Shown one piece after another: positions 50,405 through 58,325 of a stretch of DNA of 64,000 bases. Source of the stretch: Agrobacterium rubi TR3 = NBRC 13261 (GTDB lineage: Bacteria > Pseudomonadota > Alphaproteobacteria > Rhizobiales > Rhizobiaceae); the NCBI RefSeq assembly GCF_000739935.1, contig NZ_BBJU01000019.1, positions 54,305 through 118,304 on the forward strand, written 5' to 3'. The first letter of the stretch is position 1, and each line of letters begins with the position of its first letter. The notes under the pieces are model-generated. The model was not told where the DNA came from, did no database searches, and worked only from the letters and a program-made list of their open reading frames with translations. The translations under genes were made by a program, and so were the position numbers.

Positions 50405-51970
50405 ATGTTGCAGGATGGAAAGCTCTACATCGGCACGAGCCGCAACGCCGACGATAGCCTCAACAAGGGCGAATATCTCGATCTGCGCTTCGGCAACCGC
50501 CACGGTCTCATTACCGGCGCGACGGGCACGGGCAAAACCGTGTCGCTTCAGGTGCTGGCCGAAGGATTTGCCAAGGCGGGCGTGCCGGTGTTCTGTGCCG
50601 ACGTGAAGGGCGACCTCTCAGGCATAGCCGTCAAGGGTGAGGGCAAGGACTGGGTGACGAAACGCGCCGAGCAGATCGGCTTTACCGACCTTGCCTTCGA
50701 GCAGTTTCCGGTGATTTTCTGGGATCTCTACGGTGAAAAAGGTCACCGCGTGCGCGCAACAATCGCCGAAATGGGGCCGCTTCTGCTGGCGCGTCTCATG
50801 GATGCGTCCGAGGCGCAGGAAGGCGTGCTGAACATCGCCTTCAAGATCGCCGATCAGGGCGGGTTGCCGCTGCTGGATCTCAAGGATTTGCAGGCGCTGC
50901 TGAACTATATGGGTGAACATGCGTCGGAGCTTTCCAACCAGTTCGGCCTGATTTCCAAGTCCTCCGTCGGTTCGCTGCAACGTGGGCTGCTGGTGCTGGA
51001 GCAACAGGGAGCCGAACATTTCTTCGGCGAACCGGCGCTGAAGATTTCCGATATCATGCGCACCACCAGCGATGGTCGCGGCACGATCTCGGTTTTGGCC
51101 GCCGACAAGCTGATGATGAACCCGCGCCTTTACGGCACGTTCCTGCTGTGGATGCTCTCGGAACTCTTCGAGGAACTGCCGGAGGTGGGCGATCCCGCCA
51201 AGCCGAAGCTCGTCTTTTTCTTCGACGAGGCGCATCTGCTGTTCAACGATGCACCGCGTGTGCTGGTGGAGCGCGTGGAGCAGGTCGTCCGCCTCATCCG
51301 CTCCAAGGGCGTGGGCGTTTATTTCGTCACGCAGAACCCGCTGGACGTGCCGGAAACCGTGCTGGCGCAGCTGGGCAACCGTGTGCAACACGCGCTGCGC
51401 GCCTATACGCCGCGCGAGCAGAAGGCGGTGAAGACCGCCGCCGACACATTCCGCCAGAACCCGGCCTTCAGCACGGCAGATGCCATCACCACGCTTGGCA
51501 CCGGCGAAGCGCTGGTTTCGACGCTGGGCGACAAGGGCGCGCCCTCCATTGTGGAGCGCACGCTTGTTCGCCCGCCATCCGGCCGCGTCGGCCCCGTCAG
51601 CGATGACGAGCGCCGCAGCATCATGAGCACCAGCCCCGTAGCCGGTATCTACGACACCGACCTGGACCGCGAATCCGCCTTCGAACTGCTCGCCGCCCGC
51701 GCGCAAAAAGCTGCCGATGCGGAAGCGGCGAAGCGTGCCACTGAGGAACAGGCAAACCAACCGGACGCTGCCGCCAGCCGCTGGAAGCTGCCCGGCTTTG
51801 GCGACGAGGCGCCGACACAGGCCTCCACCACCGGCACGAAACGCAAGGTTGGCGGCGGCTATCAGCGCGAAACGGTGATCGAGGCAGCGATGAAGAGTGC
51901 GGCGCGCACTGTGGCGAGCTCGGTGGGGCGTGCATTGGTGCGGGGTATTTTGGGGAGTTTGCGGCGGTAG
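50405..51970 (+). CDS. HerA-like helicase/ATPase, DUF853 family
   Basis: The 521-residue protein is a bacterial HerA/FtsK-superfamily ATPase of the DUF853 (YjgR) group. Walker A is GATGTGKT (residues 38-45), followed by FCADVKGDLSGIAVKGEGK typical of the family; Walker B is LVFFFDEAHLLF, and the arginine/glutamine motif YFVTQNPLDVPETVLAQLGN follows. The tail contains a low-complexity Ala/Glu-rich coil. Biological role is unclear; homologues may act on DNA as hexameric motors. Start ATG at 50405 is preceded by GGAGG at 50390-50394. Confidence 0.9.
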   Translation: MLQDGKLYIGTSRNADDSLNKGEYLDLRFGNRHGLITGATGTGKTVSLQVLAEGFAKAGVPVFCADVKGDLSGIAVKGEGKDWVTKRAEQIGFTDLAFEQFPVIFWDLYGEKGHRVRATIAEMGPLLLARLMDASEAQEGVLNIAFKIADQGGLPLLDLKDLQALLNYMGEHASELSNQFGLISKSSVGSLQRGLLVLEQQGAEHFFGEPALKISDIMRTTSDGRGTISVLAADKLMMNPRLYGTFLLWMLSELFEELPEVGDPAKPKLVFFFDEAHLLFNDAPRVLVERVEQVVRLIRSKGVGVYFVTQNPLDVPETVLAQLGNRVQHALRAYTPREQKAVKTAADTFRQNPAFSTADAITTLGTGEALVSTLGDKGAPSIVERTLVRPPSGRVGPVSDDERRSIMSTSPVAGIYDTDLDRESAFELLAARAQKAADAEAAKRATEEQANQPDAAASRWKLPGFGDEAPTQASTTGTKRKVGGGYQRETVIEAAMKSAARTVASSVGRALVRGILGSLRR

Positions 51971-51989
51971 GGCCTCTCCTTCCTCCTTC

Positions 51990-52104
51990 ACCCCGGCCTT
52001 TAGCCGGGGTCCAGTTGCCGCGCGTCTACGCGGCAGAAAGAGTCTCTTGCGATCAAAGACTTGATCGCACTGGATCCCGTATCAAGTACGGGATGCCGGA
52101 GGGA
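51990..52104. repeat. Repeat family C, diverged copy
   Basis: Left palindrome CCCCGGC/GCCGGGG (51993-52008), core CCAGTTGCCGCGCGTCTACG with CGGCAGAAAGAGTC, and right palindrome ATCCCGTA/TACGGGAT. The core matches the centre of the element at 27581-27705 (GCCGCGCGTCTGCGCGGC and AGAGTCTTTT), while the outer palindromes differ, so these elements are mosaics. Confidence 0.75.
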
Positions 52105-52291
52105 GCGCTTCTAACTCCCGATAAAAAATCATTCCCCCGTGATACAGCACATCATTCACGAACTCACCATCCGCCGTAAAACCCGTAACGACATGCAACT
52201 GATGATCAAGCTCGCCTGCGCAGGCGCCGGCATCACCTTCGGAATGTAAGAAACCTTTCGCCCCTATATCGAGCATGGGCAGTTGTGCCAT
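52082..52291 (-). pseudogene. Short open frame, possibly a gene remnant
   Basis: A 69-codon frame encodes protein-like text (HQLHVVTGFTADGEFVNDVL, then YHGGMIFYRE) without a recognised family. It starts with ATG at 52291 and runs at its 3' end into the repeat at 51990-52104, as though a longer gene had been cut by the repeat insertion. No clear ribosome-binding site. It may be a remnant, a real small gene or chance. The rest of the 51971-52492 gap (52292-52492) shows only AT-rich upstream sequence of the next gene. Confidence 0.3.
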
Positions 52292-52492
52292 GCTGGAACG
52301 CTATTGCCCCAGCTTCGCGGGTTTTTATCGATCATGTGCGGCTACCAAAGGGTGGGGGAGCAGCCGTTTTCAGACACTCTGGACCACACTATAAATCAAC
52401 CAAAGCGATAACTGCCTTTAAATTGCCCTAAATTTTCTACCTTTGGCATACGCATTACATGTGATCTGTTTTGGCTTTTCACGGGATTTGGA

Positions 52493-52942
52493 ATGTTGAT
52501 GAATATGAACCTGCGCCGTACGTTGACTTTCACTGGGCTGGTGATCTGCTCATTGCTTGGCACCAATGTCGCATCAGCGCAGCAGAGCTGGAACATAAAA
52601 CGCGCTGGAACCAGCGCCGAAGTTCTCACAAAAATTGTATCGTCTGGCAATATTGACGCACTTTCCACCGGCGCCATCGATGTGGAGCCGCCCGATGGCC
52701 CCATGCCAGAAACCGCCTATCAGGAAATCACCCTGAAATCTGGAAGCAACGCTACAATTACCTCTGTAAAGACAAGGTGTTCGGAGTTGGGGCTGTCCTC
52801 ACCTGCAAAAGATTTTCTTGAGTCGGAGCCAGACCTTGTATGCACAGGACGGTACAACGGTGAAAGCGTCAGCGTTTACGCGAAAATCTCTTGCGAAAGC
52901 AATTGCAAGCTCATGATTGAAACCCGTGCGATAGGCTTTTGA
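52493..52942 (+). CDS. Hypothetical secreted protein with four cysteines
   Basis: The 149-residue protein has a signal peptide (RRTLTFTGLVICSLLGTNVASA; cleavage near residue 30). The mature part begins QQSWNIKRAGTSAEVLTKIV and contains four cysteines (TRCSELGL, LVCTGRYN, ISCESNCKLM), enough for two disulfides. The beta-rich second half (SVSVYAKISC) suggests a small periplasmic or secreted domain. I do not recognise the family. The next gene follows after 12 bases and is probably co-transcribed. Base composition is lower in GC than the surroundings. ATG codons at 52499 and 52505 are alternative starts. Confidence 0.6.
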   Translation: MLMNMNLRRTLTFTGLVICSLLGTNVASAQQSWNIKRAGTSAEVLTKIVSSGNIDALSTGAIDVEPPDGPMPETAYQEITLKSGSNATITSVKTRCSELGLSSPAKDFLESEPDLVCTGRYNGESVSVYAKISCESNCKLMIETRAIGF

Positions 52943-52954
52943 GGCGGAGGCTAC

Positions 52955-53746
52955 ATGACTGAACGTAAAGATATTTTGGCAAATGGACGCGGCTGGCGAA
53001 GACTGAGCTATACGCGTCGATGCGGCTGGATTGATTGGGGACATGCGCGTCCAGAGAGTGCACGAGCGCTCAAAGGCCAGATGGACCAGGAGGAAGCCAA
53101 CTCGACATCTCTCAAACGGCTGGACATACGATTGGAGGGAAAGCCCGCTTTTGTTGTTGTTTACGGCCAGGAAATGGGAGGCATGGGGATAAAGGTTTCA
53201 ACCGTTGCTCACTGGGTGGTTCGCAAAGGGCTCTCACCGCAACAGAAAGAAAGCGCTGCTCTCGGAATTTTCATGGCAGCGTCACGTACGTTCGAACACA
53301 TGCAGGCAAGCTTTCCTTTTTCACTGGCGACGAACTCCGGCTTTAGCGGAGAGGATCTAGTTTCGAACCTGATCGGTTTCTACGGCGCATATCGAAACAT
53401 TGGCGAGGCGCGGCTGCGCGATATTTGCGGCGATACCGGAGAAAAGGAAAGTCTGCGGATATGGGACGAGTATTTGCCCAAAGGAATTGGTGCGGTTAAA
53501 AACCGCAGCTTCAGGCCAATTCTTTTTCCAACGACCGAAGGCGTGTCATCACCTTCCGACACATCGTTTCCTCTCATGTTCAGTACAATACGGCCTTCAC
53601 CCAGTGGAAGAGATTGGGTAGCGATCAAAAATCGGTTCATCGATAACACCATCATTAACCGCCGAGCTCCAATCGACGTTTCAGCGAGAGGCGAAGTCAC
53701 CTTAGGCCGTGTAGAACAGGCACAGCTTAGAAACTATGCAAGATGA
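52955..53746 (+). CDS. Hypothetical protein, possibly DUF4056-like
   Basis: A 263-residue protein that I cannot place firmly. Its opening GWRRLSYTRRCGWIDWGHAR resembles the signature of DUF4056, a family of unknown function marked by a Y-T-C-R-G-G-F-I-D-x-A-H-x-R pattern. No signal peptide is present, and the middle contains GIKVSTVAHWVVRKGLSPQQ and DLVSNLIGFYGAYRNIGEAR. It is 12 bases downstream of the secreted four-cysteine protein gene and shares its lower GC. The association of a secreted protein and this partner may be functional. Confidence 0.55.
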   Translation: MTERKDILANGRGWRRLSYTRRCGWIDWGHARPESARALKGQMDQEEANSTSLKRLDIRLEGKPAFVVVYGQEMGGMGIKVSTVAHWVVRKGLSPQQKESAALGIFMAASRTFEHMQASFPFSLATNSGFSGEDLVSNLIGFYGAYRNIGEARLRDICGDTGEKESLRIWDEYLPKGIGAVKNRSFRPILFPTTEGVSSPSDTSFPLMFSTIRPSPSGRDWVAIKNRFIDNTIINRRAPIDVSARGEVTLGRVEQAQLRNYAR

Positions 53747-53877
53747 TGGTTGCGGGAGAGCTTGACTTTTAACTGAGCGAACGAGGTCTTGATTTCCGCC
53801 ATCGACCGCACCGAATGTGGGTGCGGTCGCTCTTATCGGACGTCAAAGACTTTGACACCAAGCCCACAAGTACAAAG

Positions 53878-54657
53878 CTACTTCCGCAGCGAAACCAGCG
53901 AGAAATACGCACCCTGCGGGTCCTGGCAGTTGACGATCCAGGTGTCGCCCGGCACGGGCATCGGGCCGTTGACGACCTTGCCGCCGCCGGTGCTGACGCG
54001 GGTGATGGCGTCGTCGATGCCATTGACGTTGAAGTAATAGCCCCAGTGGCAGACGGGCACCTGGGGTGGGCGCTTCATGATGCCGCCGAGGGTTTTGCCG
54101 TTGTGGGCGAACATGCGGTATGGTCCCATCTCGCCCATGTCGAAATCATGGTCCTTGGTCCAGCCGAAGACATCGCCGTAGAATTCCATGGCGCTATCGA
54201 CATCATCGGTGAAAAGCTCGTTCCAGCCGACATGGCCGGTCAAAGTGTGGCTGTCCTCGGGAAAGCCGCCACTGTCCATGGGCAGGGGTTTCATGATGCA
54301 CAGCACCGCACCCGATGGGTCCGTCACCACGGCGAAGCGGCCGATTTCGGGGATATCGCTCGGCGGGCGCATGATCTTGCCGCCTTTTTCCTCGAAGCGT
54401 TTTGCCGTGGCATCCACATCATCGACGGCGACATAGCGCGTCCAGTTTGGCGGAATGCCCTCGCCTTTGTGCTCGTCGGTCAGTTTCATCATGCCACCGA
54501 CGCCGATGCCGTTGGCCTCGAAAATCTTGTAGCCCATCTCCGGTGAGCCGAAATCCTTGAGGTCCCAGCCGACGACGTGGCTGTAAAAGCGGCCTGCGCT
54601 ATCCTTGTCCGGCGTCATCAATTCCGCCCAGATGAATTTTCCATGGGTATCGGACAT
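53878..54657 (-). CDS. VOC family protein (two glyoxalase-like domains)
   Basis: The 259-residue protein has two VOC modules: GKFIWAELMTPDKDSAGRFY to FAVVTDPSGAVLCIM, and HVGWNELFTDDVDSAMEFYG to IVNCQDPQGAYFSLVS. It belongs to the CFP30-like group of hydroxylase or glyoxalase proteins rather than dioxygenases. It is the third gene of the operon DUF899-DUF1579-VOC, which is a recurring set in rhizobia, and lies 16 bases after the DUF1579 gene. Substrate unknown. Confidence 0.88.
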   Translation of the reverse strand: MSDTHGKFIWAELMTPDKDSAGRFYSHVVGWDLKDFGSPEMGYKIFEANGIGVGGMMKLTDEHKGEGIPPNWTRYVAVDDVDATAKRFEEKGGKIMRPPSDIPEIGRFAVVTDPSGAVLCIMKPLPMDSGGFPEDSHTLTGHVGWNELFTDDVDSAMEFYGDVFGWTKDHDFDMGEMGPYRMFAHNGKTLGGIMKRPPQVPVCHWGYYFNVNGIDDAITRVSTGGGKVVNGPMPVPGDTWIVNCQDPQGAYFSLVSLRK

Positions 54658-54673
54658 TTGCTTTGCTCCCTTT

Positions 54674-55159
54674 CTATACGCGGCGGAATTCCGACGACAT
54701 GAATTGTTTGAAACGTCCATCCGGCTGCAACACTCTGCCGGAGAAGGTGCGGCTGTTATCATCGTGCAACGTCATGACATCATGATAGGTGGCGATCTCG
54801 CCGCTGCCATCGAATTTCGGGCCCTGCGCTTCCAGCACCAGCGTCTTGCCATCGGCCTCGAGCCAGCCCTTGTAGACCCAGAGCGTCGTCATCATCGAGC
54901 CGATCCACGAGCCGACATAATGGTCTTTGGCGGGGTCGAACCCCAGCGTGATGATCGCTTCCATCGGCGTTCCATCCGGCATCTTGCCCCTGCCATCGCT
55001 GACGATCCAGAGCCCGCCGACGGAGCGGATGGTTTCGGTGAAACGCCGTTCGGAATCGTCGGGATCGTAGTCCTCATAGCCCGTGCTGGACACCATCTCC
55101 CAATCGCCGACAAGGCGCTCCAGAAAGACGTGTTCCTTCTGCGGCTTTGCGCTTTCCAT
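54674..55159 (-). CDS. DUF1579 family protein
   Basis: The 161-residue protein has the DUF1579 pattern: HVFLERLVGDWEMVSS, RSVGGLWIVSDGRGKMPDG, LGFDPAKDHYVGSWIGSMMT and the C-terminal MSSEFRRV. It is predicted to be a beta-barrel similar to lipocalin-like folds, with no known activity. It sits between DUF899 and VOC genes on one transcript (21 bases from the former), and is presumably under the divergent MarR regulator. Confidence 0.88.
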   Translation of the reverse strand: MESAKPQKEHVFLERLVGDWEMVSSTGYEDYDPDDSERRFTETIRSVGGLWIVSDGRGKMPDGTPMEAIITLGFDPAKDHYVGSWIGSMMTTLWVYKGWLEADGKTLVLEAQGPKFDGSGEIATYHDVMTLHDDNSRTFSGRVLQPDGRFKQFMSSEFRRV

Positions 55160-55180
55160 TGGTCTCTCCTCCCTTGGAGT

Positions 55181-55909
55181 CTAGTGGCAACAGCTGGCGG
55201 CCTTCGGCGCATCCTCATACTGGTCGTGACGGCGCACCCAGTCCATGGTGCCCTCCTCATTGCGGCCCTTGGGCACGAGGTCGAGCAGCATCAGAGTCGC
55301 CAGCGTTTGCTCGGCACCGCGGGCATAGGTGGAATAGGTGTGGAAGACCTTGCCATCCTCGTCTTTCGCAAAGACACTTGTGCCATGCAGGTCCTTCAGG
55401 TCGCCCATGGCGGGCATGTCTGTGTAATTGTAGGTGATGGTGCCGGACGCGACGTCCTCTTCGCGGAACGAGGCTTGATAATCATAATTGAAATCGCTGC
55501 CCTGCGATGACACCCAAGGGAATTTCCATCCCATTCGCGCCTTGTAAGCCTCGATCTTGTCCAGAGGCGCGCGGGACGCAGCGACGAAGGCGGCATCGCC
55601 CGCTTTCAAATGCGCCATTGCCCCATCGACATGGTCTGCAAAGAAGGAGCAGCCGACGCAGCCTTCCTCCCAATCCGGGGCCAGCATGAAGTGGTAGACG
55701 ATAAGCTGGCTGCACGTGCCGAACAGCTCGCCCAGCGATTTCGGGCCGGAAGGGGTGTCGAAAATGTACTCCTTCGTCACCGGCTCCCATGGCAGAGCGC
55801 GGCGGGCCTCGTTCAACCGGTCACGGGCACGGGTGAGTTCCTTCTCCTGCGCCAGAAGCGCCTTGCGGGCCTCCAGCCACTCCTCTTTGGAAACGACAGC
55901 ATGCGGCAT
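55181..55909 (-). CDS. DUF899 family protein (thioredoxin-like fold)
   Basis: The 242-residue protein of the DUF899 family begins AVVSKEEWLEARKALLAQEK, contains DWEEGCVGCSFFADHVDGAM with a CxxC motif resembling thioredoxin, and ends AASCCH. The passage GSDFNYDYQASF and FHTYSTYARGAEQTLATLML are typical. It may be a peroxiredoxin- or thioredoxin-like redox protein. First gene of a three-gene operon; the regulator MarR gene is divergent 132 bases away. Confidence 0.88.
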   Translation of the reverse strand: MPHAVVSKEEWLEARKALLAQEKELTRARDRLNEARRALPWEPVTKEYIFDTPSGPKSLGELFGTCSQLIVYHFMLAPDWEEGCVGCSFFADHVDGAMAHLKAGDAAFVAASRAPLDKIEAYKARMGWKFPWVSSQGSDFNYDYQASFREEDVASGTITYNYTDMPAMGDLKDLHGTSVFAKDEDGKVFHTYSTYARGAEQTLATLMLLDLVPKGRNEEGTMDWVRRHDQYEDAPKAASCCH

Positions 55910-56018
55910 GATCTCATCCTCCTTCGATCTTACTGCTGCACAAGCAACACTCGCTGCGCGGTTTGGTTTGGCTGACGCCCTGCCCCAACCGGCTAAACGA
56001 TTTTGCTTGACTATTTAC

Positions 56019-56030
56019 GTTGATATCAAC
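56019..56030 (+). promoter_or_regulatory. Perfect palindrome in the DUF899/MarR intergenic region
   Basis: GTTGATATCAAC at 56019-56030 is a perfect 12-base palindrome, ending 11 bases before the MarR start codon, in a region otherwise AT-rich. MarR proteins bind such palindromes to repress themselves and the divergent operon. Confidence 0.6.
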
Positions 56031-56041
56031 ATATATCACCC

Positions 56042-56488
56042 ATGTCAAATACACTGGTGATTCCTTTTTCAACGACGCTTCTGGTGCGCGATACGTGTCT
56101 GTGCCTGCACGCCCAGCGCGCCGCCCGTGCCCTGGCGCGCCGTTTCGACATGGCACTAAAGCCGGTGGGGCTGACGAATGGGCAATTTTCGCTGCTGATG
56201 TCACTGAACCGCCCAGAACCGCCGCCCATGGGGCCGGTGGCGAACCTGCTTGCGATGGACCGCACGACACTGACGGCGGCGCTGAAGCCCTTGGAAAAGC
56301 GCGGGCTGCTGTCCATCGAGCCTGACCCGAGGGACAAGCGCGGCAAGCGGTTGAAGCTCACGCCGGAAGGATTGGCGGTGCTGGCCTCCGCCGTTCCCAT
56401 CTGGACGCGGACGCATGGCGAAGTGGAAGCGCAGATTGGAAGCGGCGATGCGGACCGGTTGAGGCGGGACCTTGTGGATTTGGGGTAG
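56042..56488 (+). CDS. MarR-family transcriptional regulator
   Basis: A 148-residue winged-helix regulator. The recognition region reads LTNGQFSLLMSLNRPEPPPM, then VANLLAMDRTTLTAALKPLE and the wing IEPDPRDKRGKRLKLTPEG. The N-terminal cysteines in VRDTCLCLHAQ could sense oxidants or electrophiles, as in OhrR/DUF24-like regulators. Divergent from the DUF899-DUF1579-VOC operon and probably its repressor. Its stop is six bases from that of the convergent RES toxin gene. Confidence 0.88.
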   Translation: MSNTLVIPFSTTLLVRDTCLCLHAQRAARALARRFDMALKPVGLTNGQFSLLMSLNRPEPPPMGPVANLLAMDRTTLTAALKPLEKRGLLSIEPDPRDKRGKRLKLTPEGLAVLASAVPIWTRTHGEVEAQIGSGDADRLRRDLVDLG

Positions 56489-56493
56489 GCACC

Positions 56494-57258
56494 CTACCCC
56501 CGCAATAACGCCGCAATACGCGGGTCTCCCGCAAAATCCTCTACCGCAAACCCAATGCGCCGCATGGGGAATTCGCACAGCGCCTGTATGCCGGTTTTCG
56601 CAAGGCGGATGCGCCAACTCACCCGCTCCACCGGCTGCTTGCGGGCAAAGCCACGCGGCGTGAGAAGCGCGATGTTCAGCCCACCCTCGGGATCGCGCAC
56701 CGACTGATAGAGGATGGCCTCGATCTCCGCCGTGCGCGCCGTATCGGCCAGCGTCTGGCACGCTTCGTAATCCGTGGGGTGCGTCCATAGCGCCTTGTCG
56801 CTCGCGAGAGGCGGCGTGGTCAGATCGATTGCCGATGGGGTAGCGATTTCGGCGGAAAAGGCGGTGTACTCAGCCGCATTGGCGGGCAAAGGCGTAGCGG
56901 GGGATTCTGAGTAAAACAGCAGGCGATAGAAGGCCATTTCGGCCAGCGCCGTTTCCACGCTTGCGGCAGCATAATAGACGCCCTTGGTCCACCCTGCCCG
57001 ACGGAAGCGCGAACCATAGGGATAGGCGGCATCATAGCGGAAGGGTGTGGCGAGGAGATAATCGAGCCCCGCACACTCAGGTGGAAAGCGGCGCTTGCTG
57101 CCTTCCAGTATATCTTCCAGCAGAGACTGCTCATCGACCGTATCGACAAGCTTCATGGTGGAAACCTGGTGCTGCGCCTCCACCAGCCGCCAATAAAGGC
57201 CTAAAACTTTGCGCTTTTCAGATTGGAGCGCGTCTGGCGTCCAGATAGGCAAGGACAT
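56494..57258 (-). CDS. RES-domain toxin (NAD+ phosphorylase/hydrolase family)
   Basis: The 254-residue protein carries the RES domain: LYWRLVEAQHQVSTMKLVDT, RYDAAYPYGSRFRRAGWTKG, VYYAAASVETALAEMAFY and the C-terminal serine region. RES toxins such as MbcT and ParT degrade NAD+ or modify enzymes with ADP-ribose, and are held inactive by Xre/MbcA/ParS antitoxins. The antitoxin gene is upstream with a 41-base overlap. The domain is complete, so the module is likely active. Alternative start codons downstream of 57258 would shorten the overlap. Confidence 0.88.
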   Translation of the reverse strand: MSLPIWTPDALQSEKRKVLGLYWRLVEAQHQVSTMKLVDTVDEQSLLEDILEGSKRRFPPECAGLDYLLATPFRYDAAYPYGSRFRRAGWTKGVYYAAASVETALAEMAFYRLLFYSESPATPLPANAAEYTAFSAEIATPSAIDLTTPPLASDKALWTHPTDYEACQTLADTARTAEIEAILYQSVRDPEGGLNIALLTPRGFARKQPVERVSWRIRLAKTGIQALCEFPMRRIGFAVEDFAGDPRIAALLRG

Positions 57259-57601
57259 CGAGCAATCCGGTAATGGTTATGAGTTTTTCTGCCGGTACGG
57301 CGGCAAGCGTCTCGTTGTGGTTTCGCATCCATGCGCGTGCCACCGCTTCATCACCACCGACAATGGCGTCGAGCGAGCGGAAGACGCGGATGAGCAGAAC
57401 GGCGAGTTCGAAAGCCTTGCTGCCGGGCTCCAAAACGAAATCGAGCCGCTTCATGCGCGAGACGGTGGGGGCTGATACGCCCAGCACATCGGCAAGGCGG
57501 GCGGCATTCAGGCCTAGGCGCTCTGCGGCAGAAACTACAGCCTTTGTGACGACCCTGCCCTGCTGTGCCGGATCGACCGCTGGTTTGACCTGGATATTCA
57601 T
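57218..57601 (-). CDS. Xre/MbcA/ParS family antitoxin
   Basis: A 127-residue antitoxin with an Xre-like helix-turn-helix (RVVTKAVVSAAERLGLNAAR, then LADVLGVSAPTVSRMKRLDF) and the C-terminal toxin-binding domain (KAFELAVLLIRVFRSLDAIV and ARAWMRNHNETLAAVPAEKL). It binds the RES toxin encoded downstream and its own promoter. The start at 57601 has AAAGGAT seven bases upstream; an ATG at 57607 is too close. Two inverted repeats cover its promoter. Confidence 0.9.
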   Translation of the reverse strand: MNIQVKPAVDPAQQGRVVTKAVVSAAERLGLNAARLADVLGVSAPTVSRMKRLDFVLEPGSKAFELAVLLIRVFRSLDAIVGGDEAVARAWMRNHNETLAAVPAEKLITITGLLDVLAYLDARRAPI

Positions 57602-57610
57602 ACGCATATC

Positions 57611-57653
57611 CTTTCCTTGGAAAGAATATAGCAAATTTCTTTCTGAAAGCAAG
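57611..57653 (-). promoter_or_regulatory. Promoter and twin operators of the xre-res operon
   Basis: On the minus strand, -35 TTGCTT (57653-57648) and -10 TATATT (57630-57625) are 17 bases apart. Two inverted repeats with the same half-site flank and overlap them: CTTTCTGAAAG (57639-57649) covers the end of the -35 and the spacer, and CTTTCCTTGGAAAG (57611-57624) lies over the transcription start. The shared CTTTC/GAAAG halves suggest binding by two antitoxin dimers. Confidence 0.75.
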
Positions 57654-57679
57654 AAGGGCTGGCGTTTAAGCCAGCCCTT
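57654..57679 (-). terminator. Hairpin terminator after ohr
   Basis: AAGGGCTGGC (57654-57663) and GCCAGCCCTT (57670-57679) are perfect inverted repeats around a six-base loop. It follows the ohr stop on the minus strand by 29 bases; the downstream T-run is short (CTTCTTGCTTTC). It insulates ohr from the xre promoter that begins right after it. Confidence 0.75.
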
Positions 57680-57708
57680 GCCGTGTCGTAAAATCGCGGG
57701 GGACGAGG

Positions 57709-58131
57709 TTACGCTACGGAAACAGGAACCTCTGTGGAGGTGCGAAGAGCGTGGGAGTAAGGGCAAACGATATGCGCCTTCTTGACCAGATCTTCTGCCG
57801 TTGCCTTATCGAGGCCTGGAATGTTGACGGAGAGCGACACGTCGATGCCGAAACCGGTGCCGTCATCGCGCGGACCAACGCCGACGCTGGCTGTCACAGT
57901 CGTGTCTTCTGGAATCTTTACCTTTTCCTTGCCAGCGACGTTCTTCAACGCGCCGAGGAAGCAGGCGGAATAGCCAGCGGCAAAGAGCTGCTCGGGGTTT
58001 GTGCCCGTTGCACCGTCGCCACCCAGTTCCTTCGGCACCGTCAGCTTGACGTCGAGAACGCCATCTTCCGATTTGGCATTACCGGCGCGGCCGCCTGTTG
58101 CACTTGCCTTGGTGGTGTAGAGAATTGCCAT
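57709..58131 (-). CDS. ohr: Organic hydroperoxide resistance protein Ohr
   Basis: The 140-residue OsmC/Ohr-family peroxidase reduces organic and fatty-acid hydroperoxides with lipoylated proteins as electron donors. The peroxidatic Cys57 is in NPEQLFAAGYSACFLG and the resolving Cys123 in IVCPYSHALR; the N-terminal TKASATGGRAGNAKSEDG is typical. It is divergent from ohrR, in the same arrangement as in Agrobacterium, with palindromic operators in between, and is expected to be induced by organic peroxides. Confidence 0.95.
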   Translation of the reverse strand: MAILYTTKASATGGRAGNAKSEDGVLDVKLTVPKELGGDGATGTNPEQLFAAGYSACFLGALKNVAGKEKVKIPEDTTVTASVGVGPRDDGTGFGIDVSLSVNIPGLDKATAEDLVKKAHIVCPYSHALRTSTEVPVSVA

Positions 58132-58171
58132 GTCACTGCTCCTTTTGCGTGATGTTGATATTCATATAGCT

Positions 58172-58205
58172 CACAATTAAATTGTGCGCAATATAATTTT
58201 GCACA
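58172..58205 (-). promoter_or_regulatory. OhrR operators in the ohr-ohrR intergenic region
   Basis: CACAATT (58172-58178) and AATTGTG (58180-58186) form a perfect palindrome around one A. Directly beside it, TGCGCAA (58185-58191) and TTGCACA (58199-58205) form a second, six-of-seven repeat. The first resembles known OhrR sites (TACAATT-AATTGTA type). Both are near the ohr start, so OhrR would block ohr and its own gene. Confidence 0.75.
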
Positions 58206-58325
58206 TTGAGAATGATTTCTCTTTCTGCGATAGGTGGAGAGGAGATTGCATTGCTTGTTGCATGGGGCAGGAACCGAGTGACGGGATAAATTGTTCCCTA
58301 CGCAGCCGCATTTGGAGCCCACATA

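Noticed and set aside
50618..51991. 457-codon minus-strand frame opposite the HerA-like ATPase gene
   Set aside because: The plus strand has Walker A, Walker B and a good ribosome-binding site; the antisense frame has no recognisable motif.
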